This document shows positions 8,188 through 17,123 of a DNA stretch of 64,000 nucleotides, one piece after another (the first letter of the stretch is position 1; each line of letters starts with the position of its first letter). This DNA comes from JADJOM01 sp046327715 (GTDB lineage: Bacteria; Gemmatimonadota; Gemmatimonadetes; Gemmatimonadales; GWC2-71-9). The translations under genes were made by a program, and so were the position numbers. The notes under the pieces are model-generated. The model ran no database searches, was not told the DNA's origin, and saw only the letters and a list, made by a program, of their open reading frames with translations. The DNA lies in contig JAXLXY010000005.1 in assembly GCA_046327715.1 (NCBI GenBank), positions 1-64,000 on the forward strand, written 5' to 3'.

Positions 8188-9020
8188 GGCGGCTCCTCTT
8201 CCCGCTGCTGGCGCTGCTCCTCGCCGTGCCGCTCGCCGCGCAGGACGTCCCCGCGTCGGAGTCGCTCCTCATCCACTTCCTCGACGTGGGGCAGGGGGAT
8301 GCCATCCTGATCCGCCGGGGCGGGATCGGGGTGATGGTCGATGCGGGGCGGGGTGATGACATCGTGCTGTGGCTCGAGCAACTGGGCATCGACTCGCTGG
8401 CCGCCGCCATCGGCAGCCACAATCACGACGACCACATCGGCGGCATGGACGCCGTCCTCGCCGACCTGCCGGTCGGCGCCTACTACTACAACGGGCGCGC
8501 GCCGGGGAACCGCAACGCCGAGGCGGTCGAGGACCTGCTGCGCGAGGAGGGGATCCCCGCGCCCCCGCCCCCCTGGGCGCCGATCCGCCTCGGCGACGTG
8601 ACCATCACGGTGTTCCCCTCCCGGCTCCGCGGCGCCGAGGTGAGCGAGAACAACAGCAGCCTCGGCGTGCTGGTGGAGCGGGGGAGCTTCCGCGCGCTGC
8701 TCACCGGTGACAGTGAGATCGACGAGCTCAATGCCTGGATGGCCGCGGGCGACATCCCCGACGTGGACGTGCTCAAGGCGGCGCACCATGGTGCCCGGGA
8801 CGCGGTGACTCCGGGCTGGATCCAGTGCACCCGGCCCGAGGTGGTGGTGATCAGCGCCGGGGCGGGCAACAGCTACGGGCACCCGCACGAGGCGGCACTG
8901 CGCTACTACCGGACCGGCCGGCGGCGGGTGCTGCGCACCGACCTCGATGGCACGGTGACCATCGTGGTGGACCGGGCGGGAGGGTACGAGATCACGACCA
9001 GCGGCCCGACGCCGCGATAG
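8184..9020 (+). CDS. Secreted ComEC/Rec2-like metallo-beta-lactamase-fold hydrolase
   Basis: 278 residues starting at GTG 8184, translationally coupled to the YceI gene. A signal peptide (LLFPLLALLLAVPLAAQ) precedes a metallo-beta-lactamase fold with IHFLDVGQGDAILI and the metal motif HNHDDH (HxHxDH). Further motifs are LLTGDSE and KAAHHGARDAV. This arrangement matches the C-terminal domain of ComEC, here as a stand-alone exported protein with no channel domain. Such proteins may act as nucleases or phosphodiesterases in the periplasm, but the substrate is not deducible. No competence genes lie nearby. Confidence 0.85.
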   Translation: MRRLLFPLLALLLAVPLAAQDVPASESLLIHFLDVGQGDAILIRRGGIGVMVDAGRGDDIVLWLEQLGIDSLAAAIGSHNHDDHIGGMDAVLADLPVGAYYYNGRAPGNRNAEAVEDLLREEGIPAPPPPWAPIRLGDVTITVFPSRLRGAEVSENNSSLGVLVERGSFRALLTGDSEIDELNAWMAAGDIPDVDVLKAAHHGARDAVTPGWIQCTRPEVVVISAGAGNSYGHPHEAALRYYRTGRRRVLRTDLDGTVTIVVDRAGGYEITTSGPTPR

Positions 9021-9075
9021 CCCCGGCCGGGTTCCCAATCGCCTCCGTGCCCGCCATGTTGAGGCAGGAGGGGCC

Positions 9076-9516
9076 ATGCCCAAGCCGCTGCAGGTGGTGC
9101 ACACCGCCGACATCGCCATCACCTTCGATCCCAACGTCTGCCGCCACGCGGGGGAGTGCATCCGCGGGCTGCCCAAGGTGTTCGACGTCTCCCGTCCCGA
9201 CTGGATCCACCCCGGCGCCGCGTGGCCGGAGGAGATCCTCGCGGTGGTGGCCCGGTGTCCCAGCGGCGCGCTGCAGGCCGTGCGGGCCGGGCTGGCGCCG
9301 CAGAAGCCGATCGACCTCCCGATGGCCGGCGTCTCGGTGAACCCGAGCAAGGATGGGCCCATCATCATCAAGGGGCCCATCACGCTGGAGTACGCCACCG
9401 GAAAGAAGGAAAAGCGCTCCAGCGCGATCTCCCTGTGCCGCTGCGGCCAGACGGGCAGCCCGCCCTTCTGCGACGGAAGCCACAACCGGGTCGGCTTCAA
9501 GTCGCGGGACGTGTAG
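9076..9516 (+). CDS. Dual iron-sulfur protein: Fer4_19-type domain plus CDGSH domain
   Basis: 146 residues, cytoplasmic. The N-terminal half has cysteines in CRHAGEC and VVARCPSGAL, the pattern of the divergent Fer4_19 mono-cluster domain. The C-terminal half has CRCGQTGSPPFCDGSH, which fits the CDGSH signature C-x-C-x2-(S/T)-x3-P-x-C-D-G-S-H that binds a [2Fe-2S] cluster with three Cys and one His. Proteins of this design are common in bacteria; an electron-transfer or Fe-S trafficking role is usually proposed. AGGAGG lies just upstream of ATG 9076. Confidence 0.9.
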   Translation: MPKPLQVVHTADIAITFDPNVCRHAGECIRGLPKVFDVSRPDWIHPGAAWPEEILAVVARCPSGALQAVRAGLAPQKPIDLPMAGVSVNPSKDGPIIIKGPITLEYATGKKEKRSSAISLCRCGQTGSPPFCDGSHNRVGFKSRDV

Positions 9517-9555
9517 GGCATCCCCAACCGTTCGGCCGCGCCGTCCCAGGGGGAT

Positions 9556-9604
9556 TCCCTCGCGCCCGGGTCGCGCTGACGCGCTCCCAAAGGGCGCTCG
9601 GTCA
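9556..9604 (+). repeat. Structured intergenic repeat, copy C
   Basis: Same element and orientation as copy A. The outer stem pairs GCGCCC (9562-9567) with GGGCGC (9592-9597), and the inner stem pairs GCGC (9573-9576) with GCGC (9581-9584) around TGAC. The stem bases differ from copy A on both arms, so pairing is kept. It lies between the CDGSH gene and the AddB-like gene, just upstream of the latter. Confidence 0.65.
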
Positions 9605-9619
9605 TCGAGCCGCGAACCT

Positions 9620-12600
9620 ATGCCCGCCTCCATTCTCCACCTGCACGGGTCCAATCCCCGCGAGCTGCTGCTGCACGCGGCCGACGGCTTCCTGGCGCCG
9701 CCGGCCGCGGACGACCCGGCGGCCTTTCCCTCGCCCCGATACCTCCTGGCGCTGCGACAGGGCGGACTCCGGGATGACCTGATCCGGCTCGCCGCCGAGC
9801 GCGGCCACCGCGGCTGGCTCGACCCACCGCTCTGCATCTTCCAGCAGCTCCCCGAGGTCCTCGGCACCACCGCCCGCCTGGCCTGCGACGACTTCGAGCG
9901 CGCCACCATGCTGACGGCGCTGCTCCGACGCGGCGGCCGCGGCCCGCTCGGCCGGCTGCGGAACCTCGAGGCCTTCGTGGGTGCGGTGGACCGGCTCTTC
10001 GGGGAGCTGGTGCCGGAAGGCGTCACCGCCGACGCCTTCGAGGCCGCCATGGCCCCCGCAGCGGGCACGGGGGAGTTCGAGGCCGCGCGCGATGCCGAAC
10101 TGGCCGCGCTCTATCGCGACTATCTCACGCTGCTGCAGGGGGAGCGGCGCCGCGACGGCCGCGACGCCCTGCTCGACGTGGCGCTGGCCATCGCCGACCC
10201 CGCCGTACTGGCCGGGCGGCTGGGCGGCCGCCGGGAGATCCGCTTCGTGGGGCTGCAGGACCTGCGGGGCGGGTGGCGCGCGCTGCTCGGCGCCCTGCAG
10301 CGCTCCCCCGCGCTCGATCGCGTGGTCCTCTATTCCGCCCAGCCGCTCGACCTGGGCGCGGGGCTCCCCGTCACGGTGCAGCCCCTTGGCGCGGGCCACG
10401 CGGTGGCGACCCGGCTCTTCAGCGACCGCCAGGAGCGGGTGCCCGGCGCCACGGTGCAGGCCATCGTCGCGCCCGATGCCGAGCGGGAGCTCGAAGAGGT
10501 GGCCCGGCGCGTGCGCGCGCTCGCGGAGGCGGGCACGCCGCTGCACCGGATCGGGGTGGTGGCGCGGCAGGCGCGGCCGTACCTCGACCTTGCGCTGCAC
10601 GCCCTGGAGCGGTTCGGGGTGCCGGCCACGGCGCGGCGCCGGGTGGCGCTGGTCGAGGTGCCGGCGGTCCGGGCGCTCCGGGCCCTGCTCGCCGCGGCGG
10701 CGGATGGCTGGTCGCGCCACGGACTGGTGGAGCTGGCGGAGCAGCCCTACTTCGCCAGCGGCCTCGACCCCGTGGTGCTCAACGCCGCGGGCTACCGGCA
10801 GCGGGTGACGGGGCTCGACGCGTGGCAGGGTGCGCTCGCCGCGCTGGCCGACGAGGCGGCGCGGCTGGAGGCGGCGCGGGCGCGGGGTGAATCGGAGGAG
10901 CGGCACGGGGGGCTTCCGGCGGCGGCGCGGGTGCGGCGGGCCGCGGACGGCTTTGCGCGGTTCATGGCGCTCGCCGCCCCGCTGGATGAGCCGCGAACCC
11001 TCGGCGCCTGGGCGGAATGGCTCGCGACCTTCCTGCAGGACGACCCATGGGGCGTCGGTGAACGCATGCAGGCGGTTCCGTCGGGCCGACTCGACGTGGT
11101 GCGGCTCGACCTCGCGGCGTGGCGCGGGCTCGCCGACGCGGTCGCGCGGTGGCGCGAGTCGCTGGCCCGCTGGGGCGACACCGCGCCGCTCACCGTGGCC
11201 GACTTCCGGCTCCGCGCCGAGAGCCTGCTCGATGGGGACGTGGCGCTGTGGACGCCGAGCCAGGACGGGGTGCAGGTCTTCGAGGGGCTGGCCGCCGCGT
11301 ACCGGCCGTTCGAGCACCTGTTCCTGGTCGGGCTCCAGGCGGGGCAGTGGCCGCTCGCCGCCCCGAGGTCTCCCCTCCTCGATGAGGCCGAACGTGCCGC
11401 GCTCGCCGCGCGGGGGCTGCCGCTGGAATCGGGGGCCACCTGGGACCAGCTCGAGCGGGACCTCTTCCGGGTCCTCGTGGCCGGCGCGGACCGCGGGCTC
11501 ACGATCTCCTGGTCGCAGCTCGATCCCGGCGGGCGCGAGGCCGTCTTCTCGGCCTTCGTCGAGGCGCTGGCCGACGTGGTGCAGCTCGAGGGGGCGGCGG
11601 AGGGGGAGGAGATCCCGGCGCGTCGCGTGGTGACGCCGGGCCTCCGGCTCTACCACGGGGCGGATGCGCTCGAGCGGGCGCGCCACGGGGCGCGGATCGA
11701 GCGGATGCGGGCCTCGGGCGACGTCTCGCCCTGGAATGGCGGCATCGAGGATCCGGCGCTCCGGGTGTGGCTGGAGCGGGAGCTGGGGGAGCAGCGGCCC
11801 TGGAGCCCGACCCAGCTCGAGGCGCTCGCCAAGTGCCCGTGGAGCTGGTTCTCCGCGCGGCTGCTCCGGCTCGCGCAGCAGGTGGATCCCGACGAGTCCA
11901 TGGACCCCGCCACGCGGGGCACCCTGCTGCACCGGATCCTGGCCCGGTTCTTTGCGCGGGCCGGCCAGCGGCTCGGCATGCCGACGCGCCTGCTGCCGGA
12001 ACACCTGTCGTGGGCGCTGCCGCTGCTCGAGGAGCTGGTGACGGACGCGCTGGCGGAGGCGCGCGCCGACGGCGAGTGGCTCGGCCACCCGGCGCTGCTC
12101 GCGGCGCGCCGGGGGGAACTCACCCGCCTGCTGTCCGGGTACCTCACCTGGGAGGCGGAGGAGCACAGGGCCCAGGAGGAGAGCAACCGGGGCAATGCCC
12201 CGAAGCGCATTCGCACGGGCGTCGTGGCCCATGAGGTGACGTTCGCCGACCAGGAACTCGAGGTGGACGGCGTCCGGATCCGGTTCCGCGGCAGCGTGGA
12301 CCGGGTGGAGCGCGGGGTGGATGGGCGCTTCGATGCCACGGCGTACATCGCCGCGGTGGACTACAAGACCACCCGCTACGCCGCGCCCGGGGGCGGGAAG
12401 GCCGCGGCGTGGGAGGACGGCGTGGTGCTGCAGGTGCCGCTCTACGCCTGGGCGCTCACCCGGCTCCAGGTGGGCGCCGCGGTGGCACGGGTGGAGTACC
12501 GGAGCCTCAAGAAGCCCGACAGCATCCACCTGCTGGAGCTGGCGCAGTTCGACCGGAAGACCGGCGCCGTGGTGGCCGATCCGAAGCACGTGGCACGCTA

Positions 12601-12757
12601 CGAGGCGGCGCTCGCGGCGGTGGGCCGGCACGTCGCGAACGCGCGCGCCGGGCAGTTTCCCGCGCGGCCCGCCCCCTCCTGCGGCTGCCCCAGCTTCTGC
12701 CACGCCATCGACATCTGCCGGGTGGCGGGTGGGCCGGTGACGCCGGAGTGGCCATGA
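9620..12757 (+). CDS. AddB-like PD-(D/E)XK nuclease subunit
   Basis: 1045 residues. The N-terminal two thirds resemble the inactivated helicase region of AddB/RexB; no Walker A is visible. The C-terminal third is a RecB-type nuclease domain: it begins SPTQLEALAKCPWSWF (about residue 730), has the catalytic AAVDYKTTRY (about 913), and ends with the cysteine set CGCPSFCHAIDIC (about 1020). One early cysteine plus a late cluster is the AddB [4Fe-4S] arrangement that pins the nuclease domain. It should act with the next gene product in end resection of double-strand breaks. ATG 9620 is the most plausible start. The stop overlaps the next start (ATGA at 12754). Confidence 0.85.
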   Translation: MPASILHLHGSNPRELLLHAADGFLAPPAADDPAAFPSPRYLLALRQGGLRDDLIRLAAERGHRGWLDPPLCIFQQLPEVLGTTARLACDDFERATMLTALLRRGGRGPLGRLRNLEAFVGAVDRLFGELVPEGVTADAFEAAMAPAAGTGEFEAARDAELAALYRDYLTLLQGERRRDGRDALLDVALAIADPAVLAGRLGGRREIRFVGLQDLRGGWRALLGALQRSPALDRVVLYSAQPLDLGAGLPVTVQPLGAGHAVATRLFSDRQERVPGATVQAIVAPDAERELEEVARRVRALAEAGTPLHRIGVVARQARPYLDLALHALERFGVPATARRRVALVEVPAVRALRALLAAAADGWSRHGLVELAEQPYFASGLDPVVLNAAGYRQRVTGLDAWQGALAALADEAARLEAARARGESEERHGGLPAAARVRRAADGFARFMALAAPLDEPRTLGAWAEWLATFLQDDPWGVGERMQAVPSGRLDVVRLDLAAWRGLADAVARWRESLARWGDTAPLTVADFRLRAESLLDGDVALWTPSQDGVQVFEGLAAAYRPFEHLFLVGLQAGQWPLAAPRSPLLDEAERAALAARGLPLESGATWDQLERDLFRVLVAGADRGLTISWSQLDPGGREAVFSAFVEALADVVQLEGAAEGEEIPARRVVTPGLRLYHGADALERARHGARIERMRASGDVSPWNGGIEDPALRVWLERELGEQRPWSPTQLEALAKCPWSWFSARLLRLAQQVDPDESMDPATRGTLLHRILARFFARAGQRLGMPTRLLPEHLSWALPLLEELVTDALAEARADGEWLGHPALLAARRGELTRLLSGYLTWEAEEHRAQEESNRGNAPKRIRTGVVAHEVTFADQELEVDGVRIRFRGSVDRVERGVDGRFDATAYIAAVDYKTTRYAAPGGGKAAAWEDGVVLQVPLYAWALTRLQVGAAVARVEYRSLKKPDSIHLLELAQFDRKTGAVVADPKHVARYEAALAAVGRHVANARAGQFPARPAPSCGCPSFCHAIDICRVAGGPVTPEWP

Positions 12758-15700
12758 GCGAGCACCGCCCGCCCACCCCGTCCCAGTGGGCCGCCATCGA
12801 GGCGGTGGACCAGCACGTGCTGGTGGCCGCCGGCGCCGGGACGGGCAAGACCACCACGGTGGTGAACCGGATCCTCTACCTCCTGGGGGTGGAGTTCGAG
12901 GGTCGGCGGTGCCCCGCGCCGGTCGGCCTGCGGGACATCGCGGCCATCACCTACACCAACGCCGCTGCCGCCGACCTCAAGCGCAAGCTGCGCGAGGCGC
13001 TCCGGGCGGTGGGGCTGCGCCGGCTGGCGTGGGAGGTGGACAGCGCGCGCATCGGGACCATCCACGGCTTCTGCGGCGACCTGCTGCGGGAGTTCGCGCT
13101 GCGGGCGGGGCGCAGCCCGGCGCTGCGGGTGCTGGAAGAGGGCGAGTCGATGGCGCTGGTGGCGGAGGCGGTGCACGAGGCCATCATCGACGCGATCGAG
13201 CGGGACGCCGTGCCGGGGATCGCGCGGCTGTTCGAGCGCGCCGACGCCGCGACCGTGGAGGGGTGGGTGATGCAGCTCGCCGCCGACGAGGCCCGGCTCG
13301 AGGCCATCCGGCGGCACCATGCCGCGCACCCGGCCCCGGAGCGGGCGCTCCTCGACCTCGCGTGGCTGGCCCGCGACGCCATCCGGGACCGGCTGGAGCG
13401 GGACGGGGCGGTGGACTTCGACCGGATGATCGTGTGGACCCGTGACCTGCTCGCCGGAGACGCCGGCGTGCGTGACGCGATCCGCCGGCGCATCCGCACG
13501 CTGATCGTGGACGAGTTCCAGGACGTGGACCCGCTCCAGCGGGAGATCGCCTATCTCCTGGGCGATCCCGAGGCGCGCGACCCCGCCACCACCCGCCTCA
13601 TGCTGGTGGGCGACCCGAAGCAGGGCATCTATCGCTTCCGCCGCGCCGACGTGACCGTCTGGCGCCAGGTGGAGCAGGACTTCTCGGGGCGCGGGCTGGG
13701 CCGCGTCCTCGCGCTCACCGACAACTTCCGCTCCCTGCCGCCGATCCTGGGCTTCGTGGAGGCCACCGTCGGCCGCCTGCTCGACCAGCCGATCGACGGT
13801 GCGGCGCTGCAGCCCTACGAAGTGCCGTTCCTCCCGGTGGAGCCACGCCGCGACCCGCTGGCGCCGGGGGCGGCACCGGTGGTGGAGCTGCTGCTGGCCG
13901 AGCCGCCCGACGACGAGAAGGTGAAGGCCGACCTGTTCCGCGCCGCGGAGGCCAGGACGATCGCGGCGCGGGCCGTGGCGCTCCACGCCGCCGGCACGCC
14001 CTGGCGCGAGATGGCGCTGCTGCTCCCGGGGTGGGGCTCGCTCGAGCTGTACGAGTCGGCGCTCCTTGCCGCGGGGGTGCCGACCTATGCCCTCCGCACC
14101 GAGGGCTTCTTCGAGCGGCGCGAGGTGCTCGATCTCCTGGTGGCGCTGCAGGTGCTGCGCGATCCCGCGGATGACTTGGCGCTCACCGGCTTCCTGCGCG
14201 GCCCCTGCGTGGGGGTGCGCGACGAGACGCTGCTCGCGCTGGCGTGCGCGCGGGGCCGGTCGTTCCACGCGGCGCTCACCGAGGTGGACTGCGCCGAGGC
14301 GCCGCTGCTCCGCTGGGCCGCGGCGCTGATCGCGGAGCTGGCGCCGCTGCGTGATCGCGTCCCGACCGCGGAGCTGCTGGAGCTGCTGCTCGACCGGACC
14401 GGCTACCTGGTGCACCTGCTGCTCGCCGGGGAGCCGGGTGCGCGGGCGGTGGCCAACGTACGGCGCCTGGTGGGCATGGCCCGCGCGCATCGGTCGGGCG
14501 GCCTGGGCGACTTCCTCCGGATGGTGATGGAGGTGCGCCGGCGCGGTGACCGCGTGGGCGAGGCCCGGCTGTTCGGCGCGCAGGACGAGGTCGTGACCAT
14601 CACCTCGATCCACAGCGCCAAGGGACTCGAGTGGCGGGTGGTCTTCTGGGCTGACCTCGGCCGCAGCCCGGCGCCGGAGCACGGGGCGGGGCTGCTGGTG
14701 GGGCGGGGGCGGGTGGCGCTCAAGGACCCCGACCGCGAGACCAGGGACCAGGACGCGGCCTACCTGGAGCTGCTGGCCGCGGAGCAGGCCGAGGCGCTGG
14801 CGGAACGGAAGCGGCTCTGGTACGTGGCGGCCACCCGGGCGAAGGACCTGCTGGTGGTGTCGGGGCTCCGGACCGGCGAGCAGCCGAAGGCTTCGGCGGC
14901 CGCGGCGCTGCTGCCGCTGATGGACCGTGAGGACCGGAGCGAGGCCTCCTTCGAGGCCCGCGGCGTGCGGTACGCGGCGGCCATCCTCGCGGTGGAGATG
15001 GTGGAGGGGGCGCTCGAAGCGCCGGTGCCTCCGCTCGAGGCGGCGGTCGAGATCCCGGAGCCGCTGGCCCCGCTCAGCGTGCCGCCCGGCCGCGGCCGGC
15101 ACTCGGCCACCGAGCTCATGGCCCACGCCCGCTGCCCGCGACGGCGCTGGCTGCGCTACGTGGCGGGGCTGAGGGAGCCACCGATCGATCGAGGTGGTGG
15201 CGAATTCCTCGGCGCGGTGGCGCGGGGCTCCCTGGTGCACGACGTGCTGGAACATGCGCGGGAGGGCCTCGAGTATGAGGCCGAGCTCGAGGCGGCCATC
15301 GGTCGATGGGATCCGGCGGCACCGCCCCCCGATGTCCCCGAGGGCCAGGGGTATCGCGCGCGGCTGCGGGCGGAGATCGACGGCGTGCTGTCCGATCCGG
15401 GCTATCGCGCGCTGTGCGGCGCGCCCGGGGCGCGGCGGGAGCTGCCGTTCCTCCACCTCATGGCGCCGGGCGTGGCGCTCGAGGGCCGGATGGACCTGGT
15501 GGCCTGGCGGGAGGGCGGATACGCCATCCTCGATGTGAAGACCGGCGGGCCCGACGAGGCCACCGCGCGCCGCAAGGCGGCGTGGTACGAGCCCCAGCGG
15601 CAGGCCTACCTCGCGGCCCTGGCCGCGATCACCGGGCGGCCGGTGGAGCAGTTCGCCTTTCACTTCACCGGCACCAACGTCACTGTTGGCGGGCCGGTGA

Positions 15701-15846
15701 CGCCGGAGGAGATCCACGCGGCGACGGTGGCGGTCAGGGACCAGGCCGAGCAGATGCGCCAGGGAGACCTGGCGCTCACCGACCATCCCGCCGAGTGCGC
15801 CTGGTGCGGGTACAAGGTGGCAGGCTGGTGTCCCGGTGTGGGATGA
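12754..15846 (+). CDS. AddA-like UvrD-family helicase-nuclease
   Basis: 1030 residues. Superfamily 1A helicase motifs appear in order: AGAGTGKTTT (Walker A, about residue 26), IVDEFQDVDP (Walker B, about 250), GDPKQGIYRFRRAD, TSIHSAKGLEWRVVF (about 618) and YVAATRAKDLL (about 690). A RecB-like nuclease domain follows, with the catalytic AILDVKTGG (about 925). It is framed by HARCPRRRW (about 790) and CAWCGYKVAGWC at the C-terminus, which would complete an Fe-S site. Together with the AddB-like partner it should form the ATP-dependent resection machine for recombinational repair. No RecC or RecD gene is present. It overlaps the upstream gene by 4 bp. Confidence 0.9.
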   Translation: MSEHRPPTPSQWAAIEAVDQHVLVAAGAGTGKTTTVVNRILYLLGVEFEGRRCPAPVGLRDIAAITYTNAAAADLKRKLREALRAVGLRRLAWEVDSARIGTIHGFCGDLLREFALRAGRSPALRVLEEGESMALVAEAVHEAIIDAIERDAVPGIARLFERADAATVEGWVMQLAADEARLEAIRRHHAAHPAPERALLDLAWLARDAIRDRLERDGAVDFDRMIVWTRDLLAGDAGVRDAIRRRIRTLIVDEFQDVDPLQREIAYLLGDPEARDPATTRLMLVGDPKQGIYRFRRADVTVWRQVEQDFSGRGLGRVLALTDNFRSLPPILGFVEATVGRLLDQPIDGAALQPYEVPFLPVEPRRDPLAPGAAPVVELLLAEPPDDEKVKADLFRAAEARTIAARAVALHAAGTPWREMALLLPGWGSLELYESALLAAGVPTYALRTEGFFERREVLDLLVALQVLRDPADDLALTGFLRGPCVGVRDETLLALACARGRSFHAALTEVDCAEAPLLRWAAALIAELAPLRDRVPTAELLELLLDRTGYLVHLLLAGEPGARAVANVRRLVGMARAHRSGGLGDFLRMVMEVRRRGDRVGEARLFGAQDEVVTITSIHSAKGLEWRVVFWADLGRSPAPEHGAGLLVGRGRVALKDPDRETRDQDAAYLELLAAEQAEALAERKRLWYVAATRAKDLLVVSGLRTGEQPKASAAAALLPLMDREDRSEASFEARGVRYAAAILAVEMVEGALEAPVPPLEAAVEIPEPLAPLSVPPGRGRHSATELMAHARCPRRRWLRYVAGLREPPIDRGGGEFLGAVARGSLVHDVLEHAREGLEYEAELEAAIGRWDPAAPPPDVPEGQGYRARLRAEIDGVLSDPGYRALCGAPGARRELPFLHLMAPGVALEGRMDLVAWREGGYAILDVKTGGPDEATARRKAAWYEPQRQAYLAALAAITGRPVEQFAFHFTGTNVTVGGPVTPEEIHAATVAVRDQAEQMRQGDLALTDHPAECAWCGYKVAGWCPGVG

Positions 15847-16026
15847 TGGCCCCGGACCGCTCCACCCACCCCCCCCTGCAACCCTGTCCGCTTCTGGGAC
15901 GTCCAATACCAGTAGCGGACGATCTGCTTTCCGGGCCTTCCGCGAACCCTTGTCCCACAATGAGTTGAGAATCCCGGATCCGGCACGGCGCCTGCCTTGT
16001 CTCCGGGCATACCCCCTGGAGCCGGC

Positions 16027-17025
16027 ATGCCCGCTGTTCTCACTGATCCGCAGCCGATATCCCCCGCCGCCGAACTGGAGCGGTGGGGGGCCGGCGTGGC
16101 GCGGCTGACCGGGGGCCGGTACGAAGTGCGGCGGCTGATCGCGCGCGGGGGGATGAGCGTGGTGCTGCTGGGCTGGGACCTGCACGAGGGCCGGCACGTG
16201 GCCCTCAAGCTCCTCGATCCGGCGGAGGGACAGTCGCTGGAGAACCGGGAACGGTTCCGGCGTGAGGCGCGGATCGCGCGCGACCTGGCCCATCCACACG
16301 TCGTGCCCTGCTACGGCTCCTTCCACCAGGACAACCTGACCCTCACCGTGCTCCGGTACGTCCCGGGGCAGTCCCTCGCCGACCGCCTGGAGCGGGTGGA
16401 GCGGCTGCCGGTGCGTACGGCCCTCAACTTCCTCATCCCGGTGGCCGATGCGCTGGCCCACGTGCACCAGCGCGGCGTGATCCACCGCGACGTGAAGCCG
16501 GCCAACATCCTGCTGCACCAGGACGACGACTGGGTCTTCCTGACGGACTTCGGGGTGGCCACGCTGCGGACCTCGGAACATTCGCGGTCGGAGGTGGCGA
16601 AGGGCTTCGGGACGCCGGCCTACATGGCGCCGGAGCAGGTGCTGGCGCGGTGGGACGCCGATGCCCGGACCGACATCTATTCGCTGGGCCTCGTGGCGTA
16701 TCAGGCGCTGGCGGGGCGGCTGCCGTTTGTCAGCGAGACCAGCATGGGGAGCGCGGTGCAGCGGACGGTGTGGGACGCGCCGCCGCTGCGGCAGTTCGCG
16801 CCCGAGGTGCCGGAGCGGCTGGCGGCGATCATCGACCGCTGCCTGGCGCGCGAGCCGGGGAAGCGGTGGCGGAGCATGGCCGAACTGCGGCGCGCGCTGG
16901 AGCGGTGCCGCCGCCGGATAATCGCCGCGGAGGCCCGGCCGTCGCGGTTCCGGGCGTGGGTGGAGCGCCTCGCGGGTCGGGCGCTCTCGGCGGCGCCGCG
17001 GCTGGCGTCGCTGCTGCTGTTGTAA
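16027..17025 (+). CDS. Ser/Thr protein kinase, short form without sensor domain
   Basis: 332 residues. Complete Hanks kinase core: VALKLLD (ATP lysine), a helix-C glutamate in FRREARIARDL, VIHRDVKPANILL (catalytic loop), LTDFGVAT (DFG) and GTPAYMAPEQ (APE). The glycine loop is relaxed (IARGGMSVVLLG), lacking the first glycine. Unlike the other four kinases here it stops soon after the core; the last 20 residues form a weak hydrophobic tail (APRLASLLLL). ATG 16027 is chosen over one 10 codons upstream because homology begins later. The 180 bp upstream hold no recognisable gene. It lies 98 bp before a large lipoprotein gene, an arrangement seen again at 30915-36143. Confidence 0.88.
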   Translation: MPAVLTDPQPISPAAELERWGAGVARLTGGRYEVRRLIARGGMSVVLLGWDLHEGRHVALKLLDPAEGQSLENRERFRREARIARDLAHPHVVPCYGSFHQDNLTLTVLRYVPGQSLADRLERVERLPVRTALNFLIPVADALAHVHQRGVIHRDVKPANILLHQDDDWVFLTDFGVATLRTSEHSRSEVAKGFGTPAYMAPEQVLARWDADARTDIYSLGLVAYQALAGRLPFVSETSMGSAVQRTVWDAPPLRQFAPEVPERLAAIIDRCLAREPGKRWRSMAELRRALERCRRRIIAAEARPSRFRAWVERLAGRALSAAPRLASLLLL

Positions 17026-17123
17026 GTCTCGGGGAGGCCGGTCCTGGGCGTCCCGCGACGCAGATGTCCGCTTCCGGGGAAAAGTGGCGCCATGCCTGGG
17101 GACCCCCCCGAGGAGCGCTTCCC

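Noticed and set aside
8184..9020. Complete ComEC DNA-uptake channel
   Set aside because: Only the metallo-beta-lactamase-like domain is present, with its own signal peptide; there is no channel-forming competence domain and no competence genes nearby.
9602..16581. Two very long minus-strand frames opposite the AddB/AddA genes and the kinase
   Set aside because: They are composition artefacts (Arg/Pro/His/Gly-rich, no motifs). The plus-strand genes carry complete helicase, nuclease and kinase motifs.
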